Assembly (NCBI GenBank): GCA_041301185.1 | Contig: JBFYSV010000307.1 | Span: 1 to 6,469 of the forward strand | From: JAQBDA01 sp041301185 | GTDB taxonomy: Bacteria > Chloroflexota > Anaerolineae > Anaerolineales > UBA4823 | DNA length: 6,469 nt | Reading direction: 5' to 3' | Shown here: positions 1 to 4,839 of the stretch, piece after piece | Position numbering within the stretch: the stretch's first letter is position 1 | Layout of the letters: each line of letters opens with the position of its first letter | Program-made: the position numbers and the translations under genes | Notes under the pieces: model-generated | Database searches by the model: none | Told to the model about the DNA's origin: nothing | Seen by the model: only the letters and a program-made list of their open reading frames with translations

Positions 1-1059
1 AACAGCAACGATCCCCTCAACCCATTGGTGACCGTACCCCTGACCATGACCGTAGCGGACGTGGCTTACCTGGAGGTGGCTCACCTGGCGCCGTTTGCTG
101 CCGACCCGGGCACTGCCGTAACAGTGACTGTCGACGGCGCCCCGGTCTTGCCCGGCTTCGAGTACGGCGACTCCACCGGCTATGTCACCCTGCATGCCGG
201 GGAGCACCTAATTGAAATCTATCCCCAGAGCAGCATCACCCCGGCGATCACCGCCACAGTGGACTTGATCACCGACACCTTCAGCTCTGCAATTGCCGTG
301 GGTGGGGCCTATGGCTGGCCGCTGGACCTGCTGCTGCTGGACGACGACCTGAGCGCCCCTGCCGCGGGCAACTTCAAGCTGCGCCTGGGACACCTGGCGC
401 CATTTGCCGCCGGGGCAGGCAGCCTGGCAGACGTGCGCCTGCAAGATGGCAGCATGCTGCTGGACGACGTGCTGTTTGGCTCGGTAGCGCCCTACCTGGA
501 GCTGCCCGCGGGAACGCACGACCTGAAGATCACCTCCCCAGATGGTGCATTGACCCTGATCGACCCGCTGCCGGTGACCTTTGCAGTCGGCGAGATCGTG
601 GCCGCGTTTGCCAGCGGAGATGGTGCTAACCAGCCGTTGGGCGCCTTCGCCTGGCCTTCTGGGACGGCAGGCTTCTTCTTGCCCCTCGCCAGCTACGCGG
701 TGGAGCTCAGCCCGGCGCAGGTCGCCCGATCTGGCGCTCCCGCCGAAACGGTCATGTACACCCTGCAGGTGACCAACACCAGCGATGTGACGGATACCTT
801 TGGGGTGAGCTTCAGCGGCAACGCCTGGGATGTACACCTGGTGCAGACCAGCCTTGAGCTGGCTCCCGGCGAAAGCGCCGAGCTGGGCGTGCATGTCATG
901 ATCCCGGCAGATGCAGAAGAAGGTGATCTGGACCTGGTCACCATCCAGGTAAGCGGCACGGGCGGGCAAACCGCGTCTTCCGAGCTGACCACCAGCGTGT
1001 CTCTCGCCGGGCGCACGATCTTCTTGCCGGTCATCCCCAAGGGCTATACCTCCCCGTAA
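1..1059 (+). CDS. Secreted DUF4397 / NEW3-like beta-domain protein, 5'-truncated by the window
   Basis: The reading frame is open from base 1 to the TAA at 1057-1059, so the true start lies outside and 352 residues are visible. It opens with Asn/Asp/Pro-rich residues (N-S-N-D-P-L-N-P), a motif I associate with repeat ends in large secreted Chloroflexota proteins such as S8 peptidases. Two DUF4397-like domains follow, at about residues 20-114 and 124-218 of the visible part. Both begin with a shared HLAPFAA motif, and the DNA repeats at 82-103 and 391-412 with two mismatches. About 232-335 resembles a NEW3/CARDB-type beta sandwich (YTLQVTNTSD, then LAPGESAEL). The protein ends in IFLPVIPK plus a short tail. 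No catalytic motif is visible, so this is probably the binding or adhesion C-terminus of a larger exported protein. Export and the missing N-terminal part are inferred. The domain calls come from motif recognition. Confidence 0.75.
   Translation, partial: NSNDPLNPLVTVPLTMTVADVAYLEVAHLAPFAADPGTAVTVTVDGAPVLPGFEYGDSTGYVTLHAGEHLIEIYPQSSITPAITATVDLITDTFSSAIAVGGAYGWPLDLLLLDDDLSAPAAGNFKLRLGHLAPFAAGAGSLADVRLQDGSMLLDDVLFGSVAPYLELPAGTHDLKITSPDGALTLIDPLPVTFAVGEIVAAFASGDGANQPLGAFAWPSGTAGFFLPLASYAVELSPAQVARSGAPAETVMYTLQVTNTSDVTDTFGVSFSGNAWDVHLVQTSLELAPGESAELGVHVMIPADAEEGDLDLVTIQVSGTGGQTASSELTTSVSLAGRTIFLPVIPKGYTSP
82..412 (+). repeat. Internal duplication marking two DUF4397-like domains
   Basis: A 22-nt block at 82-103 recurs at 391-412 with two synonymous-type differences, and both copies encode HLAPFAA. 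The offset is 309 bases, or 103 codons, in the same frame. This matches an in-frame domain duplication. The rest of the two copies has diverged, so the duplication is old or this segment is under constraint. Confidence 0.7.
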
Positions 1060-1087
1060 AACCGACCCTCATCTTTGTCAGTCCATC

Positions 1088-1112
1088 AGGGCAGGGCATT
1101 CAACCCTGCCCT
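1088..1112. promoter_or_regulatory. Perfect 9-bp dyad: terminator of the upstream gene or operator
   Basis: AGGGCAGGG at 1088-1096 is the exact reverse complement of CCCTGCCCT at 1104-1112, with a 7-nt loop. It starts 28 bases after the upstream stop codon, so it could terminate that transcript, but no T-run follows. It also ends only three bases before the TG of the extended -10 at 1116, covering the -35 zone of the regulator gene. An operator role, possibly autoregulation, is therefore equally plausible. Confidence 0.6.
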
Positions 1113-1115
1113 GAA

Positions 1116-1124
1116 TGTTATAAT
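1116..1124 (+). promoter_or_regulatory. Extended -10 promoter of the LuxR-Kelch gene
   Basis: TGTTATAAT at 1116-1124 is a perfect TGn-TATAAT extended -10 element. No good -35 hexamer lies 16-18 bases upstream, which fits extended -10 promoters that do not need one. Transcription would start near 1131, only about four bases before the ATG at 1135. The gene would then be translated from an essentially leaderless mRNA, and no Shine-Dalgarno sequence is visible upstream of the ATG. Confidence 0.65.
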
Positions 1125-1134
1125 AGCCTCGCCT

Positions 1135-2478
1135 ATGCCAGATAACAACGAACTCAGCGAGCGCGAGCTGGAAATCCTCACCCTGGTGGCAACCGGGGCA
1201 AGCAACAAAGAGATCGCCCAGCAGCTCTATATCAGCGCCAACACGGTCAAAGTGCATTTGCGTAACATCTTTGCCAAGGCGGGTGTCACCACGCGCACTG
1301 AAGCTGCTATGTACGCTGTCCAGATCGGGCTGGTGCAGGCAGCCCCTTCCCAGTTTGTCCCCGATGCGGATGAAGATGTGCTGGTAGGCGATGTGCAGGC
1401 TGAGACCCTCACTGCCACGCCGGACGCTCCCCGCTGGCGGGAATACACCTTGTGGGCGGTGCTGGCGGTGCTGGCTGTGGTGCTCGGGTTCGTCATTTAC
1501 TTTGCCGTCCGGCAGCCAGGTAGCCAGGCCAGCGCCAGCCCGGCTGCGCCAGGTGTGGAGGCGCGCTGGCAGCTCAGAGCCGACCTGCCCACGCCCCGCT
1601 CCGGTCTGGGTCTGGCAGCCCTGGAGAACCGCTTGTACGCCATCGGCGGGGAAAGCGCCCAGGGGGTGACCGGGCAGGTCGAGCGCTATAACCCCGATCT
1701 GAACACCTGGGAGGTGCTGGCAGATAAGCCCGCCCCGGTCAGCGATGCTGGAGCGGTGGTGATCGGCGGTAAAATCTATGTTCCCGGCGGCAGGCTGGCA
1801 GGCGGGGAGATGAGCGATGGTTTGGAGATTTACGACCCCGCCACAGACCGCTGGGAGGCTGGTGCAGACTTGCCCTCCCCGGTTAGCGCTTACGCCCTGG
1901 CGGCTTACGAGGGCGCTCTGTACTTGTTTGGTGGGTGGGATGGCAGCCAATATCTAAACAACGCCTGGCGCTACGATCCCGGGCAGGACCGCTGGGAAGA
2001 GCTAGAACCGCTGCCCACCCGCAGGGCTTACGCTCGGGCTGCCGTTGCCACGGGGCGCATTTTCGTCCTGGGCGGGTACGATGGCACCCGCGCCCTGGAT
2101 AGCAATGAAATCTACCAGCCTGCTAAAGAGGGGGTTGAAAGCCCCTGGACCGAAGGGCTGCCCCTGCCATCCGGGCGCTATGCGATGGGGGTGACCAGCG
2201 CGGTCGATATCATTTACATGGTAGGCGGGGTCAGCGGCGCCCCGGCTGGAACAACCGCAAGTGAGTCGGAGGCGTTATCCTCCCTCGAGTATATTCCTAC
2301 GGCAGGCGTCTGGCAGGAGTTCGATGCCCCGGTGACGGAGAGCTGGGCGTATATGGGCATGGTTCTCTCCGGGACGCAGATCTACGTCCTGGGCGGCGAG
2401 CTTGCCGGGCAGCCCAGCGGCCAAAACCTGGCTTACCAGGCGATCTACACCGTAGCCATTCCCTCGATTATCAAGTAA
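1135..2478 (+). CDS. Membrane-anchored LuxR-type HTH regulator with Kelch beta-propeller
   Basis: This 447-residue protein is a one-component regulator. Residues 6-68 form a LuxR/GerE-type HTH (LSERELEIL, SNKEIAQQL, ANTVKVHLRNIFAKAG). There is no receiver or autoinducer domain. An acidic linker (about 70-98) leads to one transmembrane helix at about 104-125. An Ala/Ser/Pro spacer precedes a Kelch domain from about 145 to the end, with six blades carrying the YxxGG...YDPxxxxW pattern (GG at 171, 218, 266, 313, 364 and 420). The first strand (ARWQLRADLP) probably closes the last blade. With the HTH in the cytoplasm and one helix, the propeller should face outside. The ATG at 1135 is preferred to the in-frame TTG at 1075, because the longer version would start upstream of the promoter and add sequence foreign to the HTH. 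Ligand and targets are unknown. The C-terminus, AIPSIIK, resembles the neighbour's LPVIPK tail. Confidence 0.88.
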   Translation: MPDNNELSERELEILTLVATGASNKEIAQQLYISANTVKVHLRNIFAKAGVTTRTEAAMYAVQIGLVQAAPSQFVPDADEDVLVGDVQAETLTATPDAPRWREYTLWAVLAVLAVVLGFVIYFAVRQPGSQASASPAAPGVEARWQLRADLPTPRSGLGLAALENRLYAIGGESAQGVTGQVERYNPDLNTWEVLADKPAPVSDAGAVVIGGKIYVPGGRLAGGEMSDGLEIYDPATDRWEAGADLPSPVSAYALAAYEGALYLFGGWDGSQYLNNAWRYDPGQDRWEELEPLPTRRAYARAAVATGRIFVLGGYDGTRALDSNEIYQPAKEGVESPWTEGLPLPSGRYAMGVTSAVDIIYMVGGVSGAPAGTTASESEALSSLEYIPTAGVWQEFDAPVTESWAYMGMVLSGTQIYVLGGELAGQPSGQNLAYQAIYTVAIPSIIK

Positions 2479-2483
2479 ACCTC

Positions 2484-2516
2484 AACTACCCGGAAGTTTC
2501 AAACTTCCGGGTAGTT
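2484..2516. terminator. Perfect 16-bp palindrome after the LuxR-Kelch gene, probable terminator
   Basis: The arms at 2484-2499 and 2501-2516 are exact reverse complements around a single central C. As RNA this would be a stem of about 14 bp with a minimal loop. It begins five bases after the TAA at 2476-2478, the usual place for a terminator. The T-run is missing: ATGCGGG follows. The right arm runs directly into the 23-bp tandem repeat, so it may belong to a repeat element rather than being a simple terminator. Confidence 0.6.
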
Positions 2517-2564
2517 ATGCGGGAAGTTGACGGGTAGTTATGCGGGAAGTTGGCGGGAAGTTGA
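2508..2564 (+). repeat. 23-bp tandem repeat made of phased GGGWAGTT motifs
   Basis: Two 23-bp units (2508-2530 and 2531-2553) differ only in the last base, and an 11-bp partial unit follows at 2554-2564. Each unit is itself two similar half-units. The result is five direct copies of GGGWAGTT starting at 2509, 2521, 2532, 2544 and 2555, spaced 12, 11, 12 and 11 bases apart. Inverted copies (AACTACCC) lie at 2484-2491 and 2660-2667. Unlike CRISPR there are no unique spacers. It could be a protein-binding array spaced near one helical turn, or a slippage expansion of the palindrome arm. Confidence 0.85.
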
Positions 2565-2586
2565 TTAACCCATTCGGGTTAATCAA
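2561..2586. repeat. Perfect 11-bp palindrome, TTGATTAACCC / GGGTTAATCAA
   Basis: The arms at 2561-2571 and 2576-2586 are exact reverse complements around a 4-nt loop (ATTC). The palindrome overlaps the last two bases of the fifth GGGWAGTT copy. It is AT-rich in its outer half, which suits a DNA operator as much as an RNA hairpin, and it is followed by AT-rich sequence (ATTAATTG). CCATTCGGGT at 2570-2579 can instead pair with ACCCGAATGG at 2664-2673, an alternative to the local stem. Confidence 0.7.
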
Positions 2587-2677
2587 TTAATTGCTGATTT
2601 TCAAACCCATCTCAGCCACCTTGCGAAAATGATAGCCTTAAACCCATTAAATCCCTCGAAACTACCCGAATGGAGTA
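2587..2677. other. Non-coding remainder of the 271-bp intergenic region
   Basis: No gene is evident here. The stretch is AT-richer than the flanking genes. It holds two of the three AACCCAT copies in this gap (2604-2610 and 2641-2647; the third is at 2567-2573). It also holds an inverted copy of the array motif (AACTACCC, 2660-2667) within a 10-bp long-range complement of the upstream palindrome. It may be upstream control DNA for the secreted protein gene. Confidence 0.5.
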
Positions 2678-2706
2678 TTGAATAGATGCGGGATGAAGGC
2701 TAAACT
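2678..2706 (+). promoter_or_regulatory. Candidate sigma-70 type promoter for the four-repeat secreted protein
   Basis: TTGAAT at 2678-2683 and TAAACT at 2701-2706 each match four of six consensus positions and are separated by exactly 17 bases. Transcription would start near 2713 and give a leader of about 37 bases that includes the strong RBS. The repeat array and palindromes would then lie upstream of the promoter, where an activator would bind. The match is moderate and found by eye. Confidence 0.45.
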
Positions 2707-2735
2707 AAGGTCAGTCTGAAACAATTATTCAAAAA

Positions 2736-2741
2736 AAGGAG
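2736..2741 (+). promoter_or_regulatory. Strong Shine-Dalgarno (AAGGAG) for the secreted protein
   Basis: AAGGAG sits eight bases before the ATG at 2750, after a run of A residues. It is the best RBS in the window and fixes the start codon. It suggests high expression, in contrast to the leaderless-looking regulator gene upstream. Confidence 0.85.
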
Positions 2742-2749
2742 AAAAGCAT

Positions 2750-4093
2750 ATGAAGAAAGTATTTTCAATCGTGATGGTCCTCACCCTCACCCTGGCGCTC
2801 GCTACCGCTGCGCTGGCCTCTGTGCCCGCCCCCGGTGGTCCGTTCAACAGCGCCTTCCGCGTGCAAAACCTGGAAGGCACTGCCGCCCTGTGTTCGTACG
2901 CTTTCTATGACGCCACCGGCGCTGCTGGATTCACCAGCGGCACCGAGAGCGTTGCCCCGGGCGACTCACTGTACGTATATGTCCCGGATGTATCTGGCCT
3001 GCTGACCGGCAGCTACTCGGCTGTGGTGAGCTGCGACCGCAAGGTTGCCGCAGTCTCCAACTTCAGCGATGCCAACAGCGGCGCCAGCTACAGCGGCGTG
3101 GCTGAGCCCGGCATGGAGTGGTTCGCCCCTGGTATTTACGATAACTACTTCGATTACTATTCCAACGTAGTTGTCCAGAACGCCAGCGCTGCCCCGGTGG
3201 ATGTGACCCTGGAGATCTTTGAGCCTGGCAACACCACCCCCGTCTTTGTAGACACCGAGACCGCAGTGCCCGCTAACGCAGCCGTCTCCTTCGAGCAGGA
3301 AGGCCTGACCGAGCTGGACAATGACCAGTTCTATTCCGCCAAGATCTCGGCTACTGGCAACGTTGCCCCGATCGTGAACATCTACGGCAAGGACACAGCC
3401 GACAACCAGCTCTATTCGTACAATGCCTTCACCGCCGGCTCGACAGTCGCCTACGCTCCGGTGATCATGAGCAACTACTACGGCTATAACACCGCTCTGG
3501 TCATCCAGAACATCGGCGCGGCCAATGCGGCAGTCACCGTTGAGTACACCAACGGCTTCACAGCAAACTACACCATCGCCCCCGGCGCAGCTGAGTCGAT
3601 CTACACGCCCGGCGTTGCTGGCGTGCCCTCCGGCGATGTGCTGTACGGCGCCTCTGTCACCAGCGACCAACCGGTTGTTGTCCTGGTCAACGAATCATCC
3701 GCCACCGGCACCAACCGTGCCGCTTCCTACTCCGGCTTCGCCGGCGGTAGCGACGAAGTGCGCGCCCCGATCGTGATGAAGCGCTACTACGGCTACAACT
3801 CCAGCGTCACCTGCCAGAACCTGGGCGCTGCCGCCACCAACATGACTGTTTCCTACGCAGGTGCTGGTGTTGGCGCTCCGACTGTCTACCCGAATGTTGC
3901 CGCTGGCGCTACCCAGCTGATCTACCAGCCGACCGATGCTGCCCTGGGGAGCGTCGCCCCGAACTGGATTGGTTCAGCGACCATCACTGCCACCGAGCCG
4001 ATCGTGTGCGTGGTGAACCAGGATATGAACGAGCTGCCACAGGCTGCAGAGAACATGGATCAGCTCTACTCCTACAACGGTATTGCACCCTAG
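2750..4093 (+). CDS. Secreted protein of four Ig-like repeats, candidate abundant surface protein
   Basis: The protein has 447 residues. A classical signal peptide (MKK, then a hydrophobic core) ends in ALA at 21-23, so cleavage before S24 is likely. The mature part is four repeats of about 100-110 residues (about 24-118, 119-228, 229-330 and 331-447). Each carries a (V/I/C)QN motif at 38-40, 142-144, 252-254 and 355-357. The last three open with an AP(G/V)I-type strand and a Tyr-rich stretch (e.g. NYYGYN), and repeats end in SYSGV, YSYNA, SYSGF or YSYNG. Cysteines occur only in repeat 1 (C48, C95) and repeat 4 (C355, C420), so one disulfide per end repeat is plausible. There is no catalytic motif, anchor or sorting tail. 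Strong RBS, Tyr/Asn/Ala/Val-rich composition and uniform repeats suggest an abundant surface or sheath protein. I recognise the style from Chloroflexota but cannot name a family, and the function is inferred. Confidence 0.85.
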   Translation: MKKVFSIVMVLTLTLALATAALASVPAPGGPFNSAFRVQNLEGTAALCSYAFYDATGAAGFTSGTESVAPGDSLYVYVPDVSGLLTGSYSAVVSCDRKVAAVSNFSDANSGASYSGVAEPGMEWFAPGIYDNYFDYYSNVVVQNASAAPVDVTLEIFEPGNTTPVFVDTETAVPANAAVSFEQEGLTELDNDQFYSAKISATGNVAPIVNIYGKDTADNQLYSYNAFTAGSTVAYAPVIMSNYYGYNTALVIQNIGAANAAVTVEYTNGFTANYTIAPGAAESIYTPGVAGVPSGDVLYGASVTSDQPVVVLVNESSATGTNRAASYSGFAGGSDEVRAPIVMKRYYGYNSSVTCQNLGAAATNMTVSYAGAGVGAPTVYPNVAAGATQLIYQPTDAALGSVAPNWIGSATITATEPIVCVVNQDMNELPQAAENMDQLYSYNGIAP

Positions 4094-4128
4094 TCTGTAA
4101 GCCTGGTCCAATCGGCCAAGAAATCCTG

Positions 4129-4159
4129 GGAGGCCACTGGTGTTCGGCCAGTGGCCTCC
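4129..4159 (+). terminator. 12-bp GC-rich hairpin after the secreted protein gene
   Basis: GGAGGCCACTGG (4129-4140) pairs perfectly with CCAGTGGCCTCC (4148-4159) around a 7-nt loop. It lies 35 bases after the stop codon and is followed by TGATTTG, a weak T-rich stretch. It ends 24 bases before the lipoprotein ATG, and I see no convincing promoter in between. It may act as a leaky terminator or mRNA stabiliser that makes the lipoprotein less abundant than the upstream protein. Confidence 0.65.
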
Positions 4160-4183
4160 TGATTTGTGGAGAAATACAACTGC

Positions 4184-4780
4184 ATGCGAAAACTTGTTTT
4201 GTTGATCGGCCTGATCTCACTGCTGGTGCTGGCTGGCTGCAGCCAATCTGGGGGCAGCACGCCCACTCCTACCCAGGCTGTTGAACCGCCACCCGCCACC
4301 CAGCAGCCGCAGGTCCTGCCTACTAAAGACCTTGCTTACCCCGCACCGCCAACTTATGTGCATTCCACCCCGCGCTCTTACCCTTCCCCGGGAGGTGAAA
4401 CGCCAACGGTGGCGCCTTTTGTGGTACCCACACCCGGCAGCGATACTGCCGTGGTGACCGGTGTCCTGGTCAACGTTGAGGATGGAAAACCCCTCGAATT
4501 TGCCAGTATCTACCTGGGAAAGAAAATTTACCTGACCCCTGCGCCAGGCTACACTTACGGCCTGCAAGAAGCCAGCTCGCCGCATAGCCTGACCAACCCG
4601 GATGGTCAATTTGCCATCGGGGATGTACCGCCTGGGCAGTATATCTTGATGATCTTCACCCCCTTCGGGGCCTCGGTGGTGATGGAGCCGAATACCGACC
4701 GCGAGCTGGATGTGACCGTCACCGCGGGCCAGTTGCTGGATATCGGCACGATGGAAGCCATCATGCCGGAGCTGCGTTAA
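4184..4780 (+). CDS. Lipoprotein with carboxypeptidase-regulatory-like beta domain
   Basis: This 198-residue protein starts MRK followed by a hydrophobic stretch and a clear lipobox, L16-A17-G18-C19, so lipidation at C19 and a membrane-anchored extracytoplasmic position are expected. Residues 20-87 form a low-complexity Ser/Thr/Pro/Gln linker with YPAP and YPSP motifs, likely spanning the envelope. Residues 88-190 look like a carboxypeptidase-regulatory/transthyretin-like fold (VVTGVLVNVEDGKPLEFASIYL, then TNPDGQFAIGDVPPGQYIL). No peptidase domain is attached, so this is a structural or binding module. The ATG at 4184 is chosen over the in-frame GTG at 4166 because it puts the charged residues directly before the signal core; GGAG at 4168-4171 is a somewhat distant RBS. 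It follows the four-repeat protein after a hairpin and may share its transcript. The binding partner is unknown. Confidence 0.82.
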   Translation: MRKLVLLIGLISLLVLAGCSQSGGSTPTPTQAVEPPPATQQPQVLPTKDLAYPAPPTYVHSTPRSYPSPGGETPTVAPFVVPTPGSDTAVVTGVLVNVEDGKPLEFASIYLGKKIYLTPAPGYTYGLQEASSPHSLTNPDGQFAIGDVPPGQYILMIFTPFGASVVMEPNTDRELDVTVTAGQLLDIGTMEAIMPELR

Positions 4781-4781
4781 T

Positions 4782-4824
4782 ATTTGGTTCATTTTGGCGG
4801 CACAGCCGCCAAAATGAACCAAAT
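4782..4824. terminator. Perfect 19-bp palindrome between convergent genes, probable bidirectional terminator
   Basis: The arms at 4782-4800 and 4806-4824 are exact reverse complements with a 5-nt loop (CACAG). It starts two bases after the lipoprotein stop and ends 15 bases before the stop of the opposing gene at 4840, so it can serve both transcripts. Neither direction has a real T-run after the stem. The outer half is AT-rich and the inner part GC-rich. Confidence 0.75.
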
Positions 4825-4839
4825 TAATAACTCAAGATT

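Noticed and set aside
208..969. 253-codon open frame on the - strand opposite the DUF4397 gene
   Set aside because: The + strand frame has recognisable domains. The antisense product is a His/Gln/Gly/Arg-rich composition typical of a GC-rich shadow, with no motif.
1075..1134. Upstream in-frame TTG start for the LuxR-Kelch protein
   Set aside because: The added 20 codons span the dyad and the extended -10 promoter, and the HTH domain starts naturally from the ATG at 1135.
1078..1950. 290-codon open frame on the - strand opposite the LuxR-Kelch gene
   Set aside because: It covers the clear HTH, membrane and Kelch coding sequence and shows no domain, RBS or signal of its own.
2508..2564. Tandem repeats as a CRISPR array
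   Set aside because: Units are contiguous with no unique spacers, there are only two full copies, and there are no cas genes.
2484..2673. Repeat cluster as a MITE or insertion-sequence remnant
   Set aside because: I could not find matching terminal inverted repeats with flanking target duplications; the outer AACTACCC copies are in the same orientation. A REP-like element remains possible.
2966..3670. 234-codon open frame on the - strand within the four-repeat protein gene
   Set aside because: Its openness and repetitive look mirror the biased codons and repeats of the sense gene.
4166..4183. Upstream in-frame GTG start for the lipoprotein
   Set aside because: The ATG at 4184 gives a standard lipoprotein signal (M-R-K then hydrophobic). 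The GTG overlaps the likely ribosome-binding sequence.
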